A DNA stretch of 64,000 nt from Cyanoderma ruficeps. Its lineage: Eukaryota; Chordata; Aves; Passeriformes; Timaliidae. The stretch covers positions 2,287,521 through 2,351,520 of the forward strand of contig VZDJ01000090.1 in NCBI GenBank assembly GCA_008694505.1, given 5' to 3'. The number at the start of each line of letters is the position of its first letter. Position 1 is the first letter of the stretch. Below are positions 25,320-38,500 of the stretch, piece after piece. The notes below the pieces were generated by a model. The model did no database searches, had not been told where the DNA came from, and saw nothing but the letters and a program-made list of their open reading frames with translations. A program made the translations under genes and the position numbers.

Positions 25320-26503
25320 TGCAAATTAGCAAAACAGGTCCCACTTTAGATGCTTGGCCTGAAATAACTCACACCTTATTCTTGTTTTTTTTTTTAATAA
25401 CTAAGAAACTGGAAAGAATGCAGAAGCCATTAAAAACCTCATTTCCAATTCAGACAAGTTGGAGAAGAAAATTTGGTCCACATCTTTAGCTGAAGAGCTC
25501 AACACCAACCACCCCAAAATCTCCTTCACCCTCTCAGCCCACAGGGGAACCCGCTTTGCCAAGGTTATCCAAGGCAAGCTCATGAGAGGAGAAAGTCTGA
25601 GGCTGCTGGAAAACCTCCCTGTTCCACCCTGCCCCTTTGGCAAGGCACACAGCAGGAGCCAAGGGCTGCCACATGAGGCTGTGGCTTTGCTGTGTGGTCT
25701 CTCTCAGGGTCACTTGAGGAGAGCACTTGTGGTGCTGTGACAGACACCAGGGCACTGCCAAGTGCCAGCACTGGAGCTGCCAGGGGAGTGTGGCTGTTCA
25801 ACAGGAGAGGCTGCAAGAGAGCAAGGTAGGAGGCTCTGAGTCTGGCAGAGCCCTCACAGGCAGCTCTAGTTCACCACCTCCCACCAACGCTGCAGCCTTG
25901 GTGCCGTGGCTCCCCACCAGCTACTGAAGGAGTCTCTCCAACAAAGATGAAAAAAGAAAACACAGTCCCCCCACTGCCACCTCAGTTTGGAGTCCTTTGC
26001 TCCCTCGGCTGCTGCAATACAGGAACCAAATGCTCTCCCTGTGCTGCTGAAGGGACTCTCAGAGGGCAGCAGACTGCAGGGTGCAGGCATTAGCTCCCTG
26101 TGCAGGAAAACTTGCATGGCACTCATCAAGCCTGCTCACCAGAGAGGGAGTGGAGCACATCAGCAGGAGGGAAGGGAAGCAAAGGTCTCTAACATGCCTC
26201 CCCCTCCTGTTCCCTCTCCCTTCACTGGCTCCAGCATCCACTGCACCCACAAGCCAGAGGGCTGTGCACTGGCCTGGGCCTCTGGATCAAGCCTGCCCCA
26301 GAGGATGTGGCGGGAAAGGAGTAACATCATCTTCCCTCCTGGTCCCACCTCAGCTGCCACAGCACCCCTTCATGCAGGATCCAGTTCCCCTGCTCCCACT
26401 GGGCTGTTGGCCCTGGAAGCAGGCTCATTCTCCACAGGCACCAGCGGCCCAGTGCCTTTGGCTGAGCAGTTTGGGACACCTCTGTGCCCCTGTCCCCGGG
26501 GAC
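25320..26503 (-). other. SIDT1: Presumed SIDT1 3' UTR
   Basis: Non-coding sequence downstream of the SIDT1 stop on the minus strand. The extent is inferred from the candidate poly(A) signal. Long + strand open frames here (25987-26776) overlap the antisense of a real exon and show no protein family. Confidence 0.5.
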
Positions 26504-26566
26504 TCAGAACACCGGGATCTTGTCCCTGCGCACCGTATCCAGGTCATCATCCAGGGTCAGCAGGAC
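26504..26566 (-). CDS. SIDT1: SIDT1 last coding exon
   Basis: Encodes [20 protein letters not shown] and a TGA stop at 26504-26506. The acceptor is TCCTCCTCAG. The conserved acidic-basic C-terminal tail is cytosolic in family models. Confidence 0.96.
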   Translation of the reverse strand, partial: VLLTLDDDLDTVRRDKIPVF

Positions 26567-29500
26567 CTGAGGAGGAAAGGGCAAGCCAGATTCAGCTCTT
26601 GCTGTCCAGGGAGGTCTTCCTTTCAGACCCTCAGGCCTTGCCTTTATGGGAAGTATTCACAAATCCATGAGTCATTGGTCACAGCAGCAGCCCCTCAGCT
26701 TCTCCACAACAACTGTGTGACCCACAGCCCCAGAGGAAACTGGAGGCCAGGAGGCACTGGGAGAGAAATAAGGTAAAGGAGAAAGCCTGATCTCTGATCC
26801 CACTGACAAGGAGCATCCCACTGTGAAGGATGTCTGAAGGTAGAGCCAAGCAGAGGAGTTGGGGCACTTCTGTGGAGTTCTGGAGCAGTCACAGCTCCAT
26901 GTGGATAGAGGAGAGGAGGGTGAAAGGAGAGGGTGAGGCCATCCAGCAGAGTGGGAGGCTCAGCAGGACTCACCAGGAAGGAGAAGAACAAGGCAGCTGC
27001 CGAGAGGAAGTGCCAGACATCGTGGTCATCAAAGAATCCCAGCAGGATGCACGGCCGGTTCTTTTCCCGGGACTCTGCTGGAGTCTCCTAGGAAGGCAGG
27101 CAGAGGGTCAGGACCTGAGATCCACCCCTGCTGGACCCTTGCTACACCCTATAGGGATTACCCCATCTTAACCCTCCAAGCAGGATCCCGGCCAGGAATG
27201 TAGCAAAGGCAGGCCAGAATCAACACAACATTATACTTGGACCTCAAAATGGATGTGGGACCACAACCCACATGCAAGGGGAACGCTCTGTCTGCACATC
27301 TGAGGTCCTGCACAGTGCAAGCTGCACAGCCTCCACCAGACCACTCTGCAGCAAGCCCCTCATTTCCATGGAGATGGATCCTGTTAGAAGGCACTCAGTC
27401 AGGATTTAATGGCCTCCCAGGTCACCAAGAGCCCTAACAAGCCCAGGCAGGTTGACCCCTGGATGTCTTCCACCAGCACTGGTCAGGATTTTCCCAGTTT
27501 TCCTCCCAGATCCCCAGCTCCTCCTTTGTCCCCTAGGAAGGGCCAGTCACCTCCAGATCACCTGGTTATAAACAGCCTCTACACAGCTACAGTAATTTTT
27601 GGCTCAGCACAGCTTCCCATGTCCCCTTCACAAGTCTGATAAATGAGTTTAACCATTCAACTCCCCATGAGCAGTCCAAGACTCTTCTCCAGAGTAGTTT
27701 TTGTGCAAAACAAATACCAGGAAGGAAAGATGATGAGAAAGAGATGGACAGAAGAACAGTAAAAGGGAAATTTACCTCCCAGCTGCTGAGGGTCTGGAAG
27801 AAGAAGTAGAGGGCAGCTGCCCACACCACTGCTGTGGCCACAATGCAGAACATGGGGATGGGCAGGAGCTTCTCAGAGCTGCGGAGCTGCAGACAGGGAC
27901 ACACCCTGAGTCCTTCCCAGGGCACAGAGGCATGCACAGGGCTCACACACCAACCTGTACCATCTGCATCTGTAAAGGGCTGCCCACCCCGCAAAGACAC
28001 AGCCCAGCCACCCCTAAAATGGCTACACACCATCCCTCCCCAACACCCTGTCCCACCCAGAGCCCCATAAAGGTCCCTCCACATCCCTCTGCAGCACCAC
28101 AGGAACCCAAATTGCAGCCACAGAAAAGGCCCATTCCTTCCCCTTTGGAGACAGGGGCCTCAAGCACAGCTACAGCCACCTCCCATTACCTTCATGATGA
28201 TGTAGAAGGCCAGATACAGCAGCAGGTTACAGATGAAGATTCCCAGTATGTAGGAGGCAAAGTCTCTGGGCCGATACACCAGCCCAAAGATAGCACTGAG
28301 AGAGAGGACAGAAGGGACATCAGGCAGCTTCTTTCACTGGGGACAGGTACACCCCCAAACTGACAGCCACACACTGTTCTACCCACTGCCAGGACTGCAG
28401 GACACAGCACCAGTGCCACAGCTTCCCAATTCCCTGGAGGAAATGCACTGTTTGCCTCTGCTCCCAGGCAAGGAAATTTAGCCATGGTCAGCTATTGAAG
28501 AAGCAACTGGAGACCCCAGTGGACAGGCAAGGGCCCTGGATTGCTTCCACCCCATGGCCAAACACATCTCACAAGGTAGATTCTGGTCCTAGGCCTGTAC
28601 ATTTGGTAGAAGGCATGTCCCTGAGAAGCAGCTTTAGTGAAAAGCAAGAGCTGGGGCAATGATTTCATCCAAGAGCTGATCCCTCCCATGCAGCTACTGC
28701 TCAGCCAGGCTCTGTGACTGAGTGTCTGCCAGGTCTCCTGCACCTTGGCTGTGCCAGAGGTCTCCCAGCTCTGTGGGAATCACAACACAGCAGCATGGTA
28801 CCAAGCCACCCTGCACAAGCTCCCTCAAACATGAGCCATGAGCCACCCCCAGCTGAAACACTGCATCTGCATCCCATGGATCTGCCTACCACCCTCACAT
28901 CAGCCTGCCCGCCAAAACATGTCAGAAAGGCCCCAGAACAGGATTACTGCACAGACACTGTTGCATCTTCCCATCACTCCAGGCCACCCGTGTCCCAGCA
29001 CCAAATCCTGCTGCTCACATGCACAAACACACAAAACACCAACATGCCAGTACTTACAAGGACCAGTTGACCAGGTTCCCAACAATGAGCAGCACCATCC
29101 TGTCCTGGAGAAAAGACACTGATGATCATATGAAATGAAAAGAGTATGCAGAAAGGCCTTTGCCTCAGAAATTCAGGAGAGCATTATGTGAGGATTTTAA
29201 GTCCAAACACCTGGCTCTGCGGGAGCTTTTATCAGGTGGAAGCTGCTCTGACCCTCAAATTTAAGAAAGTGTTGCAAGGAGACTGAACATCTAAAAAAAG
29301 GACAAGCTCAGCACTTAAGGGATCAACTCGGGATGTTCTGCGAATCCTTTGACTGTTTCTAGTTAGATTCCCTCCCTCCCACTGTTTTACAAAAGAATTA
29401 CTGCAGAGAGCATAAGCATGTTTGAAAGAGGTAGCAGGGGAAGCTTTGGACAGTATCCTGCATATATTCAGGGAGCCTTTTTTGTCTTGCCACCTCACCA

Positions 29501-32500
29501 TTAGCTGGGGAAGCACTGAAACAAAAGCAGGCAGGATTATATCTGTGGGGCATGTGCATTTATGCTTACAGCTGCTTTCATGATGTAGCTGTTTCAGGCT
29601 GGCCAGGCTTACTTCATGCCTGAGTGAACCAAGTTTGCTTATTCAGAAATGGGAGAATAAATAAAAAATTAAGAATAAAACTCCATGGATAAAAACTCCA
29701 TGTGGCTTCAAGCTCTAATTAGCACTCTTTGCTAAGGAGAAAGCAATCAGTGAGACACAAGCTAACAGCTACCTTTTCTTAACTTTTACTATCTGCCCTG
29801 AGGTGCTGCAGAAATGGCAATTGCTTTTGCTTAAGCCACAGACTCAAAATAGCTGCAGCTTTCCCCAGAGAGGCTGCACTGTACAGAGCCTCATAGCTGT
29901 TCCTCTGAATGGATGCTCCCAGAGAGGAAGTGCAAAGGCAAAATCCTGTCATGCTTCTATCACCTTTGCCCTGATGTTTTATTCACCAAGGCTGAGATCA
30001 GGGGAGGCCTGGAGGTTGGGGGTAAACCACTCCAGCAGAGACCTACACTTACCCAACCATTCTGGGGGAAGGAGAACAAGGGAAGCAAGGACCATCACTT
30101 TTTCAAACAGCCCCACCTCTTTCCTCTGCACATTGCCTGAAGAAGTGAGGAATTGATGAGAGGTGCTGGGAGGAGGAGTCACCTACCATGTACATTGGTC
30201 GGCTGCACTGCTGGATACAGTCTGTGTACAGCACCATCACTGCTCGCCGAAACATGCCCACATCTGTCAAAGGAGAGGATAAAAAGCCAGAACAGCCAGC
30301 ACAGGGAGCTCTAAAATGCCTATGAGGCTCTAACATGCCTATGAGGAAGAAGCTGACACCCACCAGCTGACAATAGAGAACCCAAGGCATCAGTGGATTC
30401 ATGTCACGCCCTCTGGAAGCAGTCTGTGCTGTGGAAGGGCATCCACAGCAGTTGGCCAGAACAACATGTTAGGACAAAATAAATTTAAAAATCTCCTCGA
30501 CACTAGCACTGCCCAGAAGTCACACAGGCCCTGCCTGTATGTGTAAAGAGGCTGGCTTTGCAACCCCATCTCTGGAAGACAGGTGTGTGTATGTGGGAGG
30601 GGGGAAAAGCACCTTCCACGGAACAAGCTGCCAGAGCAGGGAAACAGCAGAAACAGGTCTCACAGGCTTTAGAGGGTCCTAGAGGGGCAGAGCACACTCA
30701 AGGCACTCCTGCTCTCAAAATCATTGCAGAAGCTTCACTGCAGAGCCATCAGTGGGAGTGGGGATGGACAAACATGCATGAATACACATGTTCCCCTTTA
30801 GCCACAACAGAGAGCTTGAAAAGGCTCCTGCACCAAGATCTGGGCTCTCCTGTGCTGGATCAATCCCTTCCTTCCAAGGAACAGGACTGTCAGTGCTGCT
30901 GGCAAACTGGTTTCACTTCCCAAGAGCTGACCCCAGGTGGCAGACGATCCTGCCTCCCCACACACATCCATGCAATCCCTGGCTGCTACACCTCAGCACA
31001 ATCAGCTCAACAGGGAAAAAGGAAAGTTGTAGACAGTTACCTGAGTCAGGGCCATCTGAGGCAGATGGGGGCAGAAGAGGAAGAAGAAATACGTTCAAAA
31101 GCAGAGCACAAGAGCCAGGCTCCCCAGCAGACCCTCTCCCCATGACAGGGTGTAGGTCACCCCTCTGAGCAGAGCACTGAGGAGAGCTGCAGCTGAAGGG
31201 CAGCTCCCCCAGGGGCCAGCAGTGCTGCCACCACAGAGCACACAGCTCCTCCTGATTCCCACTGCTCCGGGAAGCAGCAGCACAAGGACTTCAGAGGCCA
31301 GGAAAGTATGAGAGGGGTGAGAGGACAGGGCAGCCCAGAAGAGGGGCCACAGGACTGTGCTGCACAGGCAGGTGAGGACAGGACACACCCAGGAGGAGAT
31401 GGTTCGCTCACAGCACTCACCGATCTTGAAGCGACCCATGTAGTAGATCTGGGTGCTGAGAGCCAGCGAGGCCAAAACGTGAATCATTGAGAAAATAACC
31501 CAGAACCACACGTCATTTTTCCCAAACACCTGAAAGCAAAGACATTTTAAAGGTAAACTGAGCCCTCTTTCCGCAGGACAATCCTTTCCTGTCCTGTATC
31601 ACCACGGGACGTTAAACAACCTCACTGAACACAGGAAAAAAACCCCCTGAATCTTCCAACCAGAAAACAGATCTACAAATTCAAAACAAAGTCCAGAGAA
31701 GCAAGAGGAGCTCAGCATCCTGGAGAGGAGACAATTCTTTCTGAATGCCCCTTTAGACAAGACTGGATGGACAGCAGCTGGCCCAGGGAGCAAAAATGCA
31801 GGGAGATCAAGGCCAGGCATGCTCCCTCTGCTGAGCTGGGCAGCAGCTCTCTGGCCAGGAGGTGAATTTTTATAAAGGCAGTCAGAGAACCAACCATTAC
31901 TTTAACAGCTGTAGACTGTAGACTTTAACAACTGAAGTAGACAGAAAAGGACACAACTGCTCTGCAGGCAATTGCTCCTACTGTGCATTTTCATTTTATT
32001 TAAGGACTGGAAGTAACCTGCAAACCGAAGTTAATGCTACATTAAAATTCTAATTTTTCATTCATACAAAGGAGTCCAGAAACTCTGATCTGCCATCAGG
32101 CTGTGATAACTTCCCTACCCTAGGGCAAAGCACTCACCTGAAATTTTCACTTTGTGTTGACAGAGAAAAAACCCACACACCAGAAAGCAGGCAGAAAAGG
32201 CACCTCTCCATGAATGGAACAAGGGAGACATGCTGCTTTCAAGCTGCACTGAGCAGCTTCAAAGCATCCCATAAAAGAAGACAGAGCAATCCATAATAAA
32301 GTCTCAGTGTTTTGAACCTTGTCAAGATCTACCACACCTGTCAAGAGATTCTTGGGAAGTCCCAAGGTCACCAGCTCCTCCTGCATGCCCTGTCCCATCC
32401 CACAGTCAGTCTTGTAAACAGAGACCTCTGCATTATGTGGTAGTGAGGAGCTAACAGCCCACTGGGACCTAGCTGCTAGTTCAGAGCAAGAATTCCATGG

Positions 32501-35500
32501 ATTTTTGCCTGGTTACTGATGAATGAAAATGCATCCTTCAAAAGAAGAGAAGCAGACACCTCCAAGGTAGCTTGTAGCTTGTGCTCCAGTGCCTTTCTAT
32601 AGGCAGGTACACCAAGAATTTGCCTGAGAGCCCCCCAGACATTATCCTAGCCTTGCTCCTCTCCAGAGATAGGAAAATCAAGCTATGACAAACAACATGG
32701 TGTATTCCAAAGGGGAGAAATAGACACAAGCAACTAGGTGTAAGATATCTGTCTTGGAAGCCCAGCCAGCCTAACCCCTCTTTCCTCCAGTGTAAATCAC
32801 ACCACAGGAAGACCATCTGTGAGCTTGGACATGTACATCTGGATGATGAATTTCTCCTCTTTAGAAGGATGGCATGTGGTGGGCAAAGCCCATGGAAAGA
32901 GCCCACCTAGAGGCAACTGTTCTGCTCTTATTCTACCTGAAAGCTCAGGGAAAGGAAGGAGGAAAGCCCAGCAGAACTGAGAATTCAAAAGCTAACAGCT
33001 CCTTAACACACTCTTATCCTACTCCACTGCTTTCCCCAGTCATTTTCACACCTAAACCATGTTCCCAGCCATGCCACCTCCTTCCCAGAGAAGCAGCAGA
33101 GTTAAGAGAGAGCCATACCACTCCAAGGACAGCCAGGGAGATGACCACAGCAAACGAGGCATAGGCGGAGTAGGCGCTGGCATTGATGTCTGGGTGCCGG
33201 GTCTGGTAGAGCTTGAGCATGCACAGTCCCGCGATCATGTACATGAAGGAGGTGTCTGTGGAGGGACACAACAGAAAGAGTGCTAACAGCTACTGCCAGT
33301 GGCCTCAGAAAGCTGCTCCAAGGGCACACAAAGCATCAGGGATCTGTGCCTGCCAGCCTTGGGTTTGGCCCTGCACGGCACTTTGTGTTCAGCCACCTTG
33401 CAGCAGCACATCTTCCATGCTCTGGGGCAACAAAAACTAAAGGGGATCAGAAAAGTGCCCACGGGGCATCACGACCTCCTGACTGAGCTTTGAAACAGGC
33501 AGGCTCCGGGGAGACATGCAAGGGTAGAGAGATGGGAAACATCAGCAACTCAGCAAGAGGCAGAACATGGCAAATCCTAACTCCAGCTCAAAAGGAGAAA
33601 GAAAACTCATCTTACCAAACTGGAAATTGGAGTAATTAGGGCAGACGTGGTAACAGGCACTGAGCACCCCTTCCATCATCAGAGCAATGGCCATAGCATA
33701 AAAGAGACCAAAATGCTTTGGGATCCCATAGTCCTGGAAGAGAGCAGAACTCTATAGTGAGTGCCCTCAGTGTCCTGATCACAGGCAAGCTTCCATTCTC
33801 CATCACTTAATCCCTCCTAACTCCTAGACAAGTCCTCCAGTCACCAGTGCAGCACAGTGTCCTGTGTGCAACCACAGGCTCTGGATTTAGACGTGTGGCA
33901 TAGCCAGGCAAATTCACAGGCAGCAAACCTAAGCTAATCACGCTGGAAGTTCTGATCTGAAGACCTCAGTGTCTTGGTACTGACATGATGAGACTGCAAA
34001 TCTCTGTTCTGTACCTCATGCCATGCTACATCCTGCCCAAAACAGAGAGGACTGACCAGAATTGCTCTTGTGGTCAGCAGGTACTTAGAAGCACCTGAGC
34101 AGAGCTCATCAGCCAATGTGAGAAGGCATTTCCATCACAATTTGGCCAAGATTTCACCTGAAAACCACAAGCAACAGACCCTTACAACTACCCATGCCTT
34201 TACTTGCTACCAAGCCCATGAGAACAGCGCTGTTTGTCTCCAGAAACCACCAGCACCTCTGCCCACAGGGCTGCACATTTCTCCACCCTCTCCCACGAGA
34301 GACTACAGAAGCTCTGGCTACAAGAAGCTCTGCCTCAGAGACAGAGGCAGCCAAATTCCTCTGAGTTACCATAAGCAGCTCTTGCGTAAGACAAATCAAA
34401 CTTCACTATAAAGAGAAGCATCTTGGGACACTCCTGCTGGCCCAGTTCCTCCACAGCAAGCGCTGCAGGAAAAGCCAGAGCCATGGGAGTCCTCCCTCTG
34501 TTAATCTCCTTGTCTTCACAGGCCCAGGCTGGGTCACCACCACAGCAGTATGGACATACTGTAGGCAGTAAAGCTCTGGGGTGTGCAGGAACACAAGCAT
34601 CTCACCTAGACCCTTTTGCACAGGAGGAAAAAAAGAAGAGGATTCAACCCTCCGGCGAGGAAGACAAGGGGAAACCCATTGTGTACCACTCTGGTTTTTG
34701 AGTTCACTCCATCTTCCCTGCCTCCACTCAGCCCCAGGCAATCGTGCTTCCTACCAGGGTGTAGATATCTTTCATCTCCATGGCCCGGCGGTGGAGGATG
34801 TCCCTGCGCAACACAATGAGGAGGAAAAGAAAGCCCAGCATCATGTGGCCCACGTTGCTGAGGATGTTGTTGAAGGCACTGCAGGAAAGAAGAAGGTTTA
34901 GCACAAAGGCAGCACAGCAGGAGGAAGCTGAACAGTGGGATGTGATAAGCTAAATCCATTTTGCTCCCTCTTCCACCACCTTCCACCTCAGCAGCTGCAG
35001 AACTGCAATTTTACTCTCTAGATGACAATTTCAGTTTGAATAGTTCACCTGCCCCAGTTAATTTAACACTTCTTCTATGAGATTCCCAACTCTGGGCTTT
35101 CTTTGCACTCACACATTAGTTTAGAGAAATGCTACCCTGGAAGGGCTGATCTGAACTTCTTTGTTGGATACAAGTGTCCAATACAGCAGGGGAGCACCTC
35201 ACTGCTGTGCCAATGATTTGCAAGGGGCACCCAGGTGCCACGAGTTCCAGGGTGCACGTGTCTCATTGCAACAGAGCACCACTGCTGAGCAAAACATAAA
35301 TAACAGAGTCCTAAACTCCCAGGGGTCTTATCCACATCGCTACTGTGAGCCTGGCAAGCATAAAATCTGACCTGGGCACAGCACAAACACTCAGGAGGCA
35401 TGAGACAAATATGCAGTGACAAAAAAATATGCAGTGACAAAAGTGCTCACTCACCTCAGCACCCCAAGGGGATGAGCACACAGGAAGTTGTAGTAGCAGA

Positions 35501-38500
35501 TGTCCTGATTGCCCGTCACGTTCACTACCTGGAGAGAGAGCAGTTGGGAGGCCTGGCATCAGCAAATCCTCCCTGCTCTGGGGGTCTGCCCCTGCAAACA
35601 CCACACGAACACAAGGTGTACCAGGACACAGCCTAGCTCTAGCACTGGCACAGGGCAGTACTGACTCTGCAAGAAAACCTTTTAGATTGGGACACGGTGT
35701 TGTCACGGGCCACAAACCTGATAACAGTCCTCAGAGGAAACATTGTGTGCTCTCACCCCCCCAGCAGATCTGCTTGCAGACATCTGCATAAAAGCAGGAC
35801 AGCAACGGTTGGGAAAAGGGAGGAGAAATCACTGCAAACACTATTTGCTCTTAGAGATAACATCAAATTCCTCCTGTCTCTGAAATGAAACAGGACCCAA
35901 ATGAGACATCAGTTGAGCAGGAAAACAGCAGCAATCCCACTTCCCAAGCAGAAAAAGCAGAAGTGAAAGCCCAATGAGCCAAGCTCACTGTAACACGAAC
36001 ACAGTGCAGCTAGAGCAGCTAAGGTAAACTGCTCCTCACACAGAGCAGAACTCCTGAGTGATCCCAGTTTCACTGTGACTGTCATCCTTGCACATCACAG
36101 CCACAGGGCAAGTTTAAAGCAAGAGGGGACAGCCACGGAGCCAAACGCACCGTCTGGTAAGTGATGACGAGCTGGATGACCGGCAGGGCATAGAACACCG
36201 CAATGGTGATGATGTTCCTGCAGAGGGGAGACAGCAGCAGCTGTTACACACACGCCAAAACCAGGGCTGCACACCCAGAAGAAAGGCCCACAGTGCTCCT
36301 GGAGGAATGGGCACACCTCACTGCTCTGGGGTTATGATCTCATTGTGACTCCCTGAAGCAGAGGAGCACACGTGCTCATGCACACAGGAGGCAAACGAGC
36401 CAGGATGTTGGCCACAAGCTCGTATGCTTGAGTGCCAGTTTCTCCCCCTTCCCATCATGTTCCCGTGCACTGGTTGTTACCAGGCTTGAAGGCAATGATG
36501 CAAAACAGAATCCATTGCCAGGATCACGTGTGCACTGGTACACAAATATCTTTACTTCAGGAACGTGGGATCTGCAGTTACTGATTGGAATTGGGTCAGA
36601 ATGAGTAACAGGATAGTTCAGAAGTGGTTCAGAAGAAGGGCATACATTCAGACTCCACAACCAGAGACGCTGGGTCCAGGGTTTGGGCCTTACCAGTTTG
36701 CCTTCTCCTTACCAGAAATAGATCTTGTATTTTTTGCTGACAATCCTTCGGTCTTTCCTGGACAAGTCTGATAGATAGAGGAACACCTAAAACATTAGTG
36801 GGTGGGGAAAGAGGGAAGAAAACACAAAAGAACCAATGCAGATTACAGCTGCCAGTGGAAGATCTTGACACATTTGCAGCTTGGTGGTGTTTGGACTGGT
36901 TTTACACAGTGAACTCACTGTGTCCCTTGATTCTATGGGAGTGAGTTCTGCAAAATCCTCTGACCTCCAGGAATGGCTCCAACCACACAGAGCAGTGCAG
37001 GATGACAAAAGGAGGCCGTTTGAGAGCTGCTGGCTTAAAGCCCCTCTGTACATACACTGCAGTCATGCTACTTGTACTAAATAGCCACCTACTGTTGCAG
37101 GTTATTTTCTCCCTATCTTCACTCAGATTATTTTCTCCCTATCTTCACACCTCCTTGAACTTTCTGGGACACTCTCTGGGACACTCTCTGGGCATTTTCC
37201 TCCTTTCTCAATAATCCCCAATACATTTTGATTTTCCATATTAAAGCACTCAACTTCAGCAGCACACTTATCGCAGCGGGAAAACTTTCAGCGACTGAAA
37301 AAAAAAAGACTAAGAAGCACAGTCGCCTGTATTAGGTGAAACCCACCCTGAAAGGGAACAGGACCTTTGAGATTTCACTGAAGTGACCAGTTCTGGTCAC
37401 AGCCACAGGGCCACAGCTTGTGGGGCAGCCATACCTTGGTGCGGATGATGTTCTTGTCGCTCTCGATTTCCGGCATGGTGTCGAAGTCGCTCTCCTCCTC
37501 CACGGAGCTGTCCGTGTCCGACCCAGCCGGGGGCCTGCGCTCCGGGGACGACAGCTGGCGTCCGCCACTGGAGCTGGACTCGTCTGGGCCACAGAAAGGA
37601 GAAGGAGACAGGCAGGGTAAAGGCTAAATTCCCCTGTGCACTGCAAGAATAGAGCTGTCCCAGGTGCTCTGCTGCTTTGATAAGGCTGGTTCAGGGAAAA
37701 AAAATTTCCATGATCCCAAACCTTCCTAAAAGTTTTAGGCGATCAGCTAAGAGCGGTTTGAAGGACCATTATCTTCCCCTCTCTGCAATATTTTAGTTTT
37801 TACTCTGCTTTTATTCTATTACTTTTCATCTCTTAACATTTTCTACTCTTTACTAGCCCAGGCTCTGAAATCTGGAATTCTGAGATACGACAAATACCTC
37901 TAGAGAAAGAAGCAAACTGCTAGGGGTCAAAAATACACTCATCAGTTAACCTTCAGATTTTATGTAAGCTTTATATATATCTAAGCTTTTCTAAACATAC
38001 TGTAGAACAAAAGACAAAGAAGAAAGTCGATTTTTCAAAGCAGGCAGAGTACAGCTGTGTTCCCTTTGCATCCCCAGTACCGGTGACACACAAGTCAGCA
38101 GGACCTGCCTGCACTTCCCACAGGCTGGGCAACTCCCAGCTCATTGCCCTCATCGATGTGGGCAGAACACAGGCTTCTTATTTCCCAAATGCTTTTAAAA
38201 TATTTCTTTGGAAAAAGGGGAAGGAGTGGTGAAGTGGTCATTAAGCCCTCAGGAAGTTTTTTTTCTCCCCTGCTGCCAGGGCATGATTTGCCTGCTGGCA
38301 GTATGACATTATCTCTTCCCTAGGGAAACCCCTGGAGGCAAGAAACCCCAATTGTGTCCTGCCTTATGGCACACAACCCTTCAGCCTCCCAGGGACAGGC
38401 ATGCTTTGGTTTAAAGGCAGGCTGTGAGCTAATAACAGGCTCCTAGAAACCTTCTTGCAAGGGACCTTTGTCAGTCACTAGTAAATATCCTGTCTGAAGC

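Noticed and set aside
25987..26776. Two overlapping + strand frames of 227 and 231 codons
   Set aside because: They are antisense to the last SIDT1 coding exon and its 3' UTR, overlap each other in different frames, and contain no recognisable domain.
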